Shown here: in pieces, positions 1-8,696 of the stretch
Layout: every line of letters starts with the position of its first letter
Numbering within the stretch: the first letter of the stretch is position 1
DNA from: Candidatus Aminicenantota bacterium
Lineage (GTDB): Bacteria > Acidobacteriota > Aminicenantia > UBA2199
Reading direction: 5' to 3'
Assembly (NCBI GenBank): GCA_024644125.1
Contig: JAHELQ010000004.1
Span: forward strand, 843-37,784
DNA length: 36,942 nucleotides
Notes under the pieces: generated by a model
What the model was told of the DNA's origin: nothing
Seen by the model: only the letters and a program-made list of their open reading frames with translations
Database searches by the model: none
Position numbers and translations under genes: made by a program

Positions 1-575
1 TGCGCCACTTTGTCTGCCCGCGGCATGCAGCCGTAGACATTCTTTAGGCCCAATGTCATCCAATCGTGCTCATGGGTTTTGCACTTGGCGAAAGTGATTC
101 TAAAATCCGCGTTTTTCCAACTGGCGCCGACTTTGTCTTTCCAGGATTTGATCCGGCCTTTTTTGTCCTTGTATTTGTACAGGTAAGTCAATGATTCCAG
201 TGTGAGATCACAGATCTCGTACCTGCCGTCAGGTTTGTAGCCGATCTTGTCCGCCACGAACGCGACATTGTGATTTTTCAGCATCCGGCCCACGTCGTTT
301 TGGGCTTCGCATACCTTGATATTGGTAAAACCCAGCGCGATGATATGGTCCACTAAATACTCAACCAATACTTTGTCTGTCACCAGCGGTTCGAACGCCG
401 CCGGATGGGTGTACACCATCATGTTGGGTTTGATAATGATGGAATAATCCGCCTTGCTCTTTTTTGACGTCTCAAACGCCCCCATCAGCGACTCGTCGAA
501 CCCCGAAAGTTCGATTGCCTGCTTGAACGCCGCGATTTTTTCTACGCCGCGTACGACTGCGACTCTATTCTCCAT
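1..575 (-). CDS. DUF362 domain protein, 3' part cut by window edge
   Basis: I translated this from the reverse strand. It opens at an ATG (575-573) preceded by a good GGAGGT ribosome site at 582-587, and runs off the left edge after 191 codons. The start reads MENRVAVVRGVEKI. Recognisable DUF362 signatures are IIIKPNMMVYTHP near residue 47 and GLKNVYGCMPRADK at the truncated end. DUF362 proteins are often found beside iron-sulphur domains, but their biochemical role is not established and I assign none. The C-terminus, where a ferredoxin-like domain could lie, is outside the window. The CPBP gene lies 35 bases upstream on the same strand, so the two are probably co-transcribed. Family assignment is fairly sure; function is unknown. 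Confidence 0.8.
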   Translation of the reverse strand, partial: MENRVAVVRGVEKIAAFKQAIELSGFDESLMGAFETSKKSKADYSIIIKPNMMVYTHPAAFEPLVTDKVLVEYLVDHIIALGFTNIKVCEAQNDVGRMLKNHNVAFVADKIGYKPDGRYEICDLTLESLTYLYKYKDKKGRIKSWKDKVGASWKNADFRITFAKCKTHEHDWMTLGLKNVYGCMPRADKVA

Positions 576-610
576 TTGATTACCTCCGATAAATTCTCGT
601 TTCAAAAAAG

Positions 611-1453
611 TTAGCGCAACCAGATAACGCTGTCGATAAACACATTAAGGACCCAATGCACCAGAATGATCGGCCAGATCGACCGGATCTTCAACGCCAC
701 GGCGGCCACAGCCACACCCCAAACCAGGGCTCCGATATATTCCGGTACCGGTTTGGTGACATGCCACATGGTATAGGCCAGCATCTGGATCAATACCGCG
801 TAGAGTCCAAATACCAGCGGTCCCTTCCAGCCTTTTACCCGGTCGATCACCTGGATATCCTTGATGCCGTAAAGGCCGAACAACAGATACCCTCTGAAGA
901 TGAATTCGATGATGATGAAGAAGACGAAATAGACCAATTCATAGACTACAAAACCACTCCAGGTGGTAATATTGCTCTTCCCGAACAACGGATATTCCGC
1001 CTGCATCGCCGCATCCTGGGAGCCGAAATAAAACAGGGGCAGCGCGATGAGCAGAGTGACGAAGAAAGCGATCACGCTCAATTTTATATTGGTTTTGCCT
1101 TTGGGCAAGCCGAGACCGTAATCGGATAATTTTTCCTTGAAGCGAAATTTGATGATCAGGCAGGGGATCACCACCAATAGGATGAATCCGATTATAAAGG
1201 ACAACAATTGCGCCCGCCAGACTACGCCGGGGAACAAGCGCTCAGCCAAATCGTCTCCAAATATCTTGTAAAAAACCTGGCAATCGCCTTTCATTCCCCA
1301 CAGGGTTAGTAAAATAAAAGAACTCCACAAAATAATGGCGGTTTTGTCTTTTAACCTGACAACCGTGTTTTTAATAATTTGAAAAATTGTAAACGCGTCG
1401 GGATCTGTATAATTCTCGACCTCCACGACTTTTTTTACTTTAGTGCCGCTCAT
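611..1453 (-). CDS. CPBP-family intramembrane protein (CAAX protease-like)
   Basis: This is a 280-residue polytopic membrane protein. Hydrophobic segments lie near residues 38-54, 80-102, 125-144, 165-193, 211-232, 238-254 and 258-278. The three CPBP (Abi/Rce1-like) motifs can be placed: E183-x3-R187 in EFIFRG, H231 in YTMWH, and H266-x3-N270 in HWVLN. The family's usual Glu-Glu pair is reduced to Ile182-Glu183, so peptidase activity is uncertain. An upstream in-frame TTG at 1471 exists, but it overlaps the AGGAGG ribosome site (about 1463-1469). The ATG at 1453, nine bases downstream of that site, is therefore the start. Members act as proteases on membrane or prenylated substrates, or as immunity proteins; no substrate is apparent here. 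Confidence 0.8.
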   Translation of the reverse strand: MSGTKVKKVVEVENYTDPDAFTIFQIIKNTVVRLKDKTAIILWSSFILLTLWGMKGDCQVFYKIFGDDLAERLFPGVVWRAQLLSFIIGFILLVVIPCLIIKFRFKEKLSDYGLGLPKGKTNIKLSVIAFFVTLLIALPLFYFGSQDAAMQAEYPLFGKSNITTWSGFVVYELVYFVFFIIIEFIFRGYLLFGLYGIKDIQVIDRVKGWKGPLVFGLYAVLIQMLAYTMWHVTKPVPEYIGALVWGVAVAAVALKIRSIWPIILVHWVLNVFIDSVIWLR

Positions 1454-1484
1454 CGCAGTGCACCTCCTCAAAACGCCATTGCGT

Positions 1485-1512
1485 AATATATCATAAAATT
1501 AAACATTCAAAC
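1485..1512 (-). promoter_or_regulatory. Predicted promoter of the CPBP-DUF362 unit
   Basis: On the minus strand there is a -10 TATATT (1490-1485) with an extended TGA just upstream, and a weak -35 GTTTGA (1512-1507) at 16 bases. It lies about 32 bases before the ATG at 1453. The -35 is poor, so this rests on the extended -10. Confidence 0.4.
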
Positions 1513-1609
1513 AAAACCAGGATTTTTAACTAATAGTACATTTAAGAAAAAAAATCAATACGGTCATTCGACTTATTTGAAAATAGTCGCGACGAGAGCG
1601 GGCTAAAAA

Positions 1610-1637
1610 TTTACACATCTCGAAAATATGATATAAT
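1610..1637 (+). promoter_or_regulatory. Predicted sigma70 promoter of purL-rarA
   Basis: The -35 is TTTACA (1610-1615), the spacer 16 bases, and the -10 a perfect TATAAT (1632-1637). The expected start near 1644 leaves a leader of about 23 bases carrying AAGGAAG before the purL ATG. The leader is too short for a purine riboswitch. Confidence 0.7.
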
Positions 1638-1666
1638 TTCGTTTAGTAAAAATGTAAGGAAGATAA

Positions 1667-4600
1667 ATGGAGAAAATCAGACGCGTTTATGTGTGCAAAA
1701 AAAAACGATTCGATATAGAAGCACGGCACCTACTCAAAGACCTGAAAGGGAACCTTGGAATCATTGGCCTGGAGAAGCTGCGAATCCTCCACCGGTATGA
1801 CATCGAAGGCTTGATAGACCCTGAATTCGAGGCAGCGCTTCCCACCGTATTCTCAGAGCCGCCGCTCGATGATGTCTATCTGGAGGATTTTGAATCAGCT
1901 CCTGGCGAACAGATCTTCGGGATAGAGTACCTGCCCGGTCAATATGATCAGAGGGCGGACTCGGCGGCCCAATGCCTCCAGATCATCAGCCAGACCCGCA
2001 AACCGGTTGTATCCGCCGCCCGTATCATCGCTGTCACCGGCGCAATTTCAGAGGAGGAGCTCCTCAGGATCAAGACATATCTCATCAATCCTGTGGACTC
2101 GCGCGAAGCCAATCTAGAGAAAAAATCAAGCCTGAGGCGGGATATCCCGCAACCGATGCCGGTATCGGTGATTGACGGCTTCACCGGCTTCGACGAGCGG
2201 CGTCTGGATGAATTGCGTCAAACTCTGGGACTGGCGATGAACATCCAGGATCTTACATTTTGCCGGAATTATTTCCGTGACCGCGAACGACGGAATCCCA
2301 CCATCACTGAGATCAAGATGTTGGACACTTATTGGTCCGATCATTGCCGCCATACTACATTTTTAACCACTATCGACCGGGTGGAATTTCAGAAGGGGAA
2401 GCTCTGCGAACCGATACAGAAAGCGTACGAACGTTATATGCACGCGCTGAAGCATATCGCGGGAAAAGATGATGCGGATAATTGCCTGATGAGCATCGCC
2501 ACCATGAGCATGAAAGAACTGCGCCAAAAAGGGAAGCTGGAGGATATGGAAAACTCCAGCGAAATTAACGCTTGCAGCATTGTTAGAGAAATTGAAGTGA
2601 ACGGTGAGAAAGAAGAGTGGCTCGTTATGTTCAAAAACGAAACCCACAACCACCCGACAGAAATCGAACCCTTCGGCGGCGCAGCCACCTGTCTTGGAGG
2701 GGCCATTCGCGACCCATTGTCGGGCCGGGCATATGTTTACCAGTCCATGCGCGTCACCGGCAGCGGCGATCCCCGTCAGAAAGTCGAGGATACCCTCCCC
2801 GGCAAACTCCCTCAACGGAAGATTACCACTGAAGCGGCCCATGGTTTTTGTTCATACGGCAACCAGATCGGCCTGGCCACCGGTTTTGTGAATGAGATCT
2901 ACCACCCGGGCTATATCGCCAAGCGGATGGAGGTGGGAGCCGTGATCGCGGCCGTCCCCCGCAAGCAGATTCTTCGTCAGGAACCTGTCCCCGGCGACGT
3001 GATTTTGTTGGTGGGCGGGCGCACCGGCCGGGACGGGATCGGAGGAGCTACCGGTTCTTCCAAAGAGCATACCGAAGAATCGCTAGAAACAGCCGGCGCA
3101 GAGGTTCAGAAAGGTAACGCCCCGGAAGAACGCAAACTGCAACGGCTTTTCCGTAAACCGGACGTCACCCGTTTGATAAAAAAGAGCAATGATTTTGGCG
3201 CCGGCGGCGTGTCGGTGGCTGTAGGTGAATTAGCCGACGGCCTCGAAGTCAATCTCGATGCGGTTCTTAAAAAATATGACGGATTGGACGGCACTGAATT
3301 GGCCCTATCGGAATCGCAGGAGCGAATGGCCGTGGTTCTTGATACAAAAGACGTTGACGCATTCATAAAAATGGCGGAGGAAGAAAATCTAGAAGCCACT
3401 CCTATCGCCGTGGTGACCGAAGAGCCCCGCCTCAAAATCTTCTGGCAAGGCCGGATCATCGTTGACATTGCAAGAGATTTCATTGATACCAACGGTATCC
3501 GTCAATCGACCATGGTTACAGTCGCAGCTCCAGTTATCGCTGAAAATTATTTTAGCCGCGTCAAACCGGAAATAGCGATAGAACTACCGGACATAAAAGC
3601 CGCATGGAAGGCGATGCTCGGATGCCTGGATATTTGCAGTCGGCGAGGCCTTGTCGAGCGTTTCGACAACAGCATCGGGCGAAGCACGGTCTTCTATCCG
3701 TTCGGCGGCATATACCGCGCCACTCCGACCGAATCCATGGCGGCAATCATACCTCTGTTGGACGGCCACACCCGCACCGCCAGCGTGATGAGCTATGGCT
3801 TCGATCCGGAAATCTCCAGTTGGAGCCCGTTTCACGGAGCGGTTTACGCTGTGGTGGAGTCGGTGAGTAAGATTGTGGCAGCCGGAGGAGACTGTCGCGA
3901 CATCCGCTGCTCGCTCCAGGAATATTTTGAAAAATTAGGCCGGAACAGCGAAAAATGGGGCAAACCGTTCAGCGCTCTACTTGGAGCCTATGTCGCTCTT
4001 TCGGAGTTTGAAATCGCCGCCATCGGCGGTAAAGACAGTATGTCAGGTTCGTTCAAAGATCTCAATGTCCCGCCAACCCTCATTTCGTTCGCCGTAAACT
4101 TGCTCGAGGTTACCGACGCCGTGTCGCCGGAATTCAAACAAACCGGCAGCTCAGTCGTCATTGTCCGGGCTCCCCGCGATGAACATTTTATGCCGCGATT
4201 CGACATACTAAAACAAAATTACTCCCGGATTCACCAATGGGTAAAACGGCGAAAGATTCTTGCCATGCACACAGTTCGCTCCGGTGGAATCGCCGAAACA
4301 ATCTCAAAAATGGCATTCGGCAACCGGATCGGCTTTTCCTTTGAAGAGAACTTCGATCTCTCGGAACTTTTTCTACCGGAGTATGGCTCGATTGTAGTTG
4401 AGCTGGCTCCCGGCTCATCCCCCCAGGAATTCCTGGACGGTATCACAGGCGACGTTATCGGGCGGACTGTCGCGGAACCGGCGATCGACATAATGGGTAC
4501 ACAAATTTCTCTTCTAGACGCGCAGGCCTCCTGGGAAGCGCCTCTAGAAAATGTGTTCCCAACCAGAACCGCCAATGCCGCCGATAATCCCTACCGTATT

Positions 4601-5443
4601 TCCTACAACGGGCGAAATAATCATAAACCCGCCGTAACCATCGCAAAGCCGCGGGTGATTGTCACGGCTTTTCCCGGAACCAACAGCGAATACGACACAG
4701 CCAGAGCGTTTCGCGATGCCGGAGGCGTCGTCGAGATTCCTGTCTTCCGCAATCTGAATTCCCATGATATCCAGCACTCGGTGTCGCACCTGGAATCTCT
4801 CATCCGTCAAAGCCAGATATTGGTCATTCCCGGCGGCTTCAGCGCCGGAGACGAGCCGGAAGGGTCCGGTAAATTTATCGCCACAGTGTTCCGCAATCCC
4901 GTTATCAAAGATGCGGTGATGGAGTTGCTCCAGGTCCGGGATGGTTTGATTCTCGGAATCTGCAATGGTTTTCAAGCTCTGGTCAAATTGGGACTGTTGC
5001 CCTACGGAGAGATTCGCCCTCAAGATTCCGATAGTCCGACACTAACCTTCAACACCATCGGCAGGCATGTGGCGACAATGGTTCGGACGCGGGTAACGTC
5101 TGCTTTGTCACCCTGGTTCTCAAGAGTCAATGTCGGCGACATTCACGCCATTCCGGTCTCCCATGGCGAAGGCCGCTTCATTTGTTCCCCTCGATGGATG
5201 GAGCATTTGATTCAAAACGGCCAGATTTCGACGCAATATGTAGACGAGATCGGAACGCCGTCAAATGATATCCTGCACAATCCCAACGGATCGCTGAATG
5301 CAGTGGAAGCCATCACCAGCCCCGACGGGCGTGTTCTGGGAAAGATGGGACATACGGAACGCAATGATGTCAATGTCGGCCGCAATATCCCCGGCAACAA
5401 AGACCAACAATTATTCAAAGCTGGTATTTCCTACTTTAAGTAA
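1667..5443 (+). CDS. purL: Phosphoribosylformylglycinamidine synthase, single-chain form
   Basis: This enzyme converts FGAR, glutamine and ATP to FGAM, the fourth step of de novo purine synthesis, in the cytoplasm. At 1258 residues it is the single-chain form, and its N-terminus (FDIEA, GIxGLE, FSEPP, YLPGQYDQRADSA) resembles the clostridial-type subfamily rather than the ~1300-residue E. coli type. The synthase signature WSDHCRHTTF begins at W223 and an ETHNHPTEIEPFGGAATC segment follows near residue 325. The C-terminal class I glutaminase domain starts around residue 1000 and has the nucleophile Cys1099 (GICNGFQ) and the His1166/Glu1168 pair (SHGEGRF). The ATG follows AAGGAAG at a proper distance. 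rarA begins on the base after its stop. No other pur genes are in the window. Confidence 0.97.
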   Translation: MEKIRRVYVCKKKRFDIEARHLLKDLKGNLGIIGLEKLRILHRYDIEGLIDPEFEAALPTVFSEPPLDDVYLEDFESAPGEQIFGIEYLPGQYDQRADSAAQCLQIISQTRKPVVSAARIIAVTGAISEEELLRIKTYLINPVDSREANLEKKSSLRRDIPQPMPVSVIDGFTGFDERRLDELRQTLGLAMNIQDLTFCRNYFRDRERRNPTITEIKMLDTYWSDHCRHTTFLTTIDRVEFQKGKLCEPIQKAYERYMHALKHIAGKDDADNCLMSIATMSMKELRQKGKLEDMENSSEINACSIVREIEVNGEKEEWLVMFKNETHNHPTEIEPFGGAATCLGGAIRDPLSGRAYVYQSMRVTGSGDPRQKVEDTLPGKLPQRKITTEAAHGFCSYGNQIGLATGFVNEIYHPGYIAKRMEVGAVIAAVPRKQILRQEPVPGDVILLVGGRTGRDGIGGATGSSKEHTEESLETAGAEVQKGNAPEERKLQRLFRKPDVTRLIKKSNDFGAGGVSVAVGELADGLEVNLDAVLKKYDGLDGTELALSESQERMAVVLDTKDVDAFIKMAEEENLEATPIAVVTEEPRLKIFWQGRIIVDIARDFIDTNGIRQSTMVTVAAPVIAENYFSRVKPEIAIELPDIKAAWKAMLGCLDICSRRGLVERFDNSIGRSTVFYPFGGIYRATPTESMAAIIPLLDGHTRTASVMSYGFDPEISSWSPFHGAVYAVVESVSKIVAAGGDCRDIRCSLQEYFEKLGRNSEKWGKPFSALLGAYVALSEFEIAAIGGKDSMSGSFKDLNVPPTLISFAVNLLEVTDAVSPEFKQTGSSVVIVRAPRDEHFMPRFDILKQNYSRIHQWVKRRKILAMHTVRSGGIAETISKMAFGNRIGFSFEENFDLSELFLPEYGSIVVELAPGSSPQEFLDGITGDVIGRTVAEPAIDIMGTQISLLDAQASWEAPLENVFPTRTANAADNPYRISYNGRNNHKPAVTIAKPRVIVTAFPGTNSEYDTARAFRDAGGVVEIPVFRNLNSHDIQHSVSHLESLIRQSQILVIPGGFSAGDEPEGSGKFIATVFRNPVIKDAVMELLQVRDGLILGICNGFQALVKLGLLPYGEIRPQDSDSPTLTFNTIGRHVATMVRTRVTSALSPWFSRVNVGDIHAIPVSHGEGRFICSPRWMEHLIQNGQISTQYVDEIGTPSNDILHNPNGSLNAVEAITSPDGRVLGKMGHTERNDVNVGRNIPGNKDQQLFKAGISYFK

Positions 5444-6739
5444 ATGGACAAGATTTTCCCACTAGCAGACAGGATTCGCCCGTTCGACATCACAGGATTC
5501 GAAGGGCAATCCCATCTTACCGGGCCTGCCAAAATCATTCATTCCTTCTTGAAAAACAAATCGCTGAATTCCCTTATTTTTTGGGGCCCTCCCGGAACGG
5601 GCAAAACAAGTCTCTCGCGCATACTCGTCAAAGAATTGGGCTATCCATCAATTGAATTTTCAGCCACGATTTCCAAAATCTCCGAAATCCGCGAAATAAT
5701 GTCGCGTTCGGTGGACATGAAAAAAATCGAAGGAAAACCATTGGTGGTGTTTGTCGATGAAATCCACCACTTCAACAAACACTCGCAAGACGCGTTCCTT
5801 CCGTTTATCGAGCGCGGTGACATCATTTTGATTGGCACCACAACCGAAAATCCTGCTTTTAAAATGAACAGGGCATTGTTGTCCAGGCTAAAAATACTTG
5901 AATTTTTCCCATTGGAGCGGGATCATCTAATTGGCATTCTGGAAAAAGCCATCGCTTTCATCGCCGCTGAAGCCGGGATCACCATACCGATTGACGAGGC
6001 GGTGACGAACATTTTACTCCATTATAGCGGCGGCGACGCCCGACGGTTGCTCAATCTTGTGGAAACCATCTACAACGTATGGGATAAACATTCCGCACTC
6101 GACGAGACACTCATCCAGGATGTTATCCAGAACAAGATTTCCGGTTATGACCGCGCCGGCGACGACCGCTACCAGATCATCTCGGCCTTCCATAAAAGTG
6201 TCCGCAACTCCGATCTCGATGCGTCCTTGTTCTGGCTGTACCGGATGCTGGAAGGGGGCGAGGATCCGCTCTATATACTGCGGAGAATGCTGCGAATCTC
6301 CGTCGAGGACATCGGCTTCGCCGATCCAGTTGCGATGAGAGTCTGCCTGGATGCAAAAGAGGCGTATGAATCGCTTGGTTCACCGGAAGGCGACTTGTTT
6401 TTGACTCAGGCGGCAATTTATCTGGCGTCGGCTCCAAAAAGTAATTCCCTGTATTTGGCTGATAAAAAATTGAAAAAAATCGCGGAAGCGTACAAGCACA
6501 TATCTGTCCCACTGCACATTATCAATCCGTCTGATTTTGTCGCAGCGGGAAAAGGCGCAGGGAAAAATTACCTGTATGCCCATGATTTCGAGGAGAAAAC
6601 AACCGCCATGAAAACAAAGCCGGAAGAAGTCGTCGAAGTGGATTTTTATCTTCCAAACCGAATGGGGTTCGAAAAAAAAATCAAGGCCAGGATCGATTAT
6701 TGGAAAAAAATTAAAAAAGATCTGGAGAAAAAAGGATAG
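5444..6739 (+). CDS. rarA: Replication-associated recombination ATPase RarA (MgsA)
   Basis: This is a 431-residue AAA+ ATPase of the RarA/MgsA/WRNIP1 family, which acts at stalled replication forks. Walker A is GPPGTGKT at 48-55 and Walker B is VVFVDEIHHF with D105/E106. A sensor-1 region (GTTTENPAF) and the arginine-finger segment ALLSRLKI follow. The C-terminal half carries the family's tetramerisation region, with RMLRISVEDIGFADP near residue 280 and a YAHDFEEK segment near 385. The ATG immediately follows the purL stop codon with no ribosome site of its own, so translation is probably coupled to purL. Pairing with purL is not functionally obvious. The length matches the family. Confidence 0.95.
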   Translation: MDKIFPLADRIRPFDITGFEGQSHLTGPAKIIHSFLKNKSLNSLIFWGPPGTGKTSLSRILVKELGYPSIEFSATISKISEIREIMSRSVDMKKIEGKPLVVFVDEIHHFNKHSQDAFLPFIERGDIILIGTTTENPAFKMNRALLSRLKILEFFPLERDHLIGILEKAIAFIAAEAGITIPIDEAVTNILLHYSGGDARRLLNLVETIYNVWDKHSALDETLIQDVIQNKISGYDRAGDDRYQIISAFHKSVRNSDLDASLFWLYRMLEGGEDPLYILRRMLRISVEDIGFADPVAMRVCLDAKEAYESLGSPEGDLFLTQAAIYLASAPKSNSLYLADKKLKKIAEAYKHISVPLHIINPSDFVAAGKGAGKNYLYAHDFEEKTTAMKTKPEEVVEVDFYLPNRMGFEKKIKARIDYWKKIKKDLEKKG

Positions 6740-6754
6740 CCTGAAGACGTTTGA

Positions 6755-7120
6755 TCATCCCCCACCCATATAGCCTTTCAGCATTCCCAACAATTCCTTG
6801 TAACGGATCGGTTTTGCTATATAACCGTCAAATCCGGCGGCGAGAATCCGCTCTTTATCTCCCTTCATCGCCAGAGCTGTCATTGCGATCACCTGTATAT
6901 CTTTCGTACCCTCGTCCCCTTTGAGAATCTTGACCGCTTCAAACCCATCGAGTCCCGGTAGTTGGAGATCCATCAATATACAACGGGGAAATATTTTTTT
7001 TGCCAATTTGACGCCGATATAGGCATCCGGCGCCTCAATCACATCGCAACCAGCCAGTTTGAGCAAATCAGCGGCAAATTTCATATTCGTCGGATTATCT
7101 TCAATAATCATTACTTTCAT
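6755..7120 (-). CDS. Single-domain response regulator (DivK/CheY-like receiver)
   Basis: This is a stand-alone receiver domain of 121 residues with no output domain. The acidic pocket (E7, D8), phospho-acceptor D51 in MDLQLPG, T81 in AMTALAMKG and K103 in AKPI are all present. The MDLQLPGLDG wording is typical of DivK-type and hybrid-kinase receivers. Its start codon lies inside the end of the upstream sensor-kinase gene (20-base overlap), so the two are translationally linked, and this protein is the likely phosphate acceptor or sink for that kinase. It probably works through protein-protein contact. The partner is inferred only from position. Confidence 0.93.
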   Translation of the reverse strand: MKVMIIEDNPTNMKFAADLLKLAGCDVIEAPDAYIGVKLAKKIFPRCILMDLQLPGLDGFEAVKILKGDEGTKDIQVIAMTALAMKGDKERILAAGFDGYIAKPIRYKELLGMLKGYMGGG

Positions 7121-8663
7121 GATAGTCCCCTTGTTCTATATCGTTGGGGTTTTCCCCATTTACTGCGGCGGTAGCCAATGTATCGCCGGATCTTCTGGAA
7201 CCAAAGCGGCGGTCATTGCTGGTTCTCCGCTCTACACGGTAAGGGATGCAAACGGTGAAACAACTACCCTTGTCAATTTCACTGGTTACGGAAATCGAAC
7301 CCCCATGCAACTCTGCCAGACGCTTGACCATAGTGAGGCCCAGGCCGGTTCCTTCGTATTTTCTCGTCGTTGAGGAATCCGCCTGCTGGAATGGTTGGAA
7401 CAGCTTTTTTAGATCTCCCTTTGAAATCCCGATTCCCGTATCGGTTATCGACAACTCTAGAAGATCTTCCGAAAAGTCTTCGTCATTCTGGTAAAAATCG
7501 GCTCCATCCTCCTGCCCAGTGAGGGTCTCCAGAGGCAAGCCGTGAACCCGGTAAGCGCTGATGGTTACGACGCCCCCGTCAGGAGTAAATTTTACGGCAT
7601 TGGACAATAGATTAAAAATGATTTGTTTAAATTTTCTGGTATCCACATACATATCACCCACATCATTCTCGATATCCAGTTTTAGATGGATACCGTGATT
7701 ATGGGCCTTTTCTTTGATAATCGAGAGACTGCTCTCCACAAGAATCGGAATATTCACCTTTTCCAGATCAAGATTCATTTTCCCCGCTTCGATTTTCGAG
7801 AGGTCCAAAATATCATTGATCAGCGATAATAAATGCTGACCGCTTCTAAAAATATCATTCACGTAATCGGTTTGTTTCGGGCTCAATACACCAATCAAGC
7901 CGTCTTTCAACACTTCCGAGAATCCAATAATCGCGTTGAGCGGAGTTCTGAGTTCATGGGACATATTGGCGAGAAAATCCGATTTCGCTTTATTGGCAAT
8001 TTCTATTTGCTCATTCCGTTGCGTCAACTCCTCCTGGACCTTTTTCTGTGAGGTGATATCGACAATAGACAAAAGAAATAATTTGTTCCCTTCGTGGTAC
8101 ACCTGCCGGGCGCTCATCAGAATGATACGAAAGCCGATTCCGGAAAAATTATTTTGCACTTCAAAATCGTCGAATGTCATATTGCCGGGACTCAACTCAT
8201 CCAACAATGCCCTCAACTCCGGAATGTCCCATTGCATATCGCCCAATTCATACAAATACCGCCCTTCGGTTTCTATTTTCGCCGCGAGAAAAGTCCGGTA
8301 ATAAGACATGTTGGCGGAAAGAACTCTCAATTCCGAATCGAGAACCATCAGCGGGTAGCGGACACTATCGACGATGGATTCGGAATACTTCCTCGCATCT
8401 TCGATCGCAGCGGCATACAACGTGATTCTGCCGATCACATCCTTGGAAAATTTATTGAATAAAAAGATAATGACAACAAGCAAAAAAGCGAGAATTGAAA
8501 TAATCGCAGCTACCGAAGGACTGGGAACATCGACAAGCGTGTCGTACATAGTTTTCAAAAGCAACATCAGTAATCCGTAAATAACGAATGTTACGATCGC
8601 TTTTAGTTTCCTGACCTCAATCTTGAACTGTCCCAACAACCGTGTATCACCGTCAGAGTTCAT
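7101..8663 (-). CDS. Membrane PAS sensor histidine kinase
   Basis: This 520-residue kinase has two N-terminal hydrophobic segments (about 22-37 and 49-69) and only a very short loop between them, so it probably senses in or near the membrane or in the cytoplasm. A PAS-like region spans about 85-205. HisKA follows with FLANMSHELRTPLNAI and phospho-acceptor H236. The ATPase domain has the N box NLLSNAVKFTPDGG, G1 DTGIGIS and G2 GTGLGL. A charged, Arg-rich tail of about 45 residues extends beyond the ATPase fold. The reading frame is open up to a TTG at 8693, but an AAGGAG site lies just before the ATG at 8663, which I take as the start. It sits between an HD-GYP regulator and a receiver gene. 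Confidence 0.93.
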   Translation of the reverse strand: MNSDGDTRLLGQFKIEVRKLKAIVTFVIYGLLMLLLKTMYDTLVDVPSPSVAAIISILAFLLVVIIFLFNKFSKDVIGRITLYAAAIEDARKYSESIVDSVRYPLMVLDSELRVLSANMSYYRTFLAAKIETEGRYLYELGDMQWDIPELRALLDELSPGNMTFDDFEVQNNFSGIGFRIILMSARQVYHEGNKLFLLSIVDITSQKKVQEELTQRNEQIEIANKAKSDFLANMSHELRTPLNAIIGFSEVLKDGLIGVLSPKQTDYVNDIFRSGQHLLSLINDILDLSKIEAGKMNLDLEKVNIPILVESSLSIIKEKAHNHGIHLKLDIENDVGDMYVDTRKFKQIIFNLLSNAVKFTPDGGVVTISAYRVHGLPLETLTGQEDGADFYQNDEDFSEDLLELSITDTGIGISKGDLKKLFQPFQQADSSTTRKYEGTGLGLTMVKRLAELHGGSISVTSEIDKGSCFTVCIPYRVERRTSNDRRFGSRRSGDTLATAAVNGENPNDIEQGDYHESNDY

Positions 8664-8696
8664 GCCCGTTCTCCTTATTTTTACAAAAAACAAAAC

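Noticed and set aside
656..1129. 157-codon plus-strand frame
   Set aside because: It lies antisense within the CPBP gene, has shadow-like composition and no ribosome site.
2363..2842. 159-codon minus-strand frame inside purL
   Set aside because: Antisense shadow of a well-conserved gene, with no protein-like motifs.
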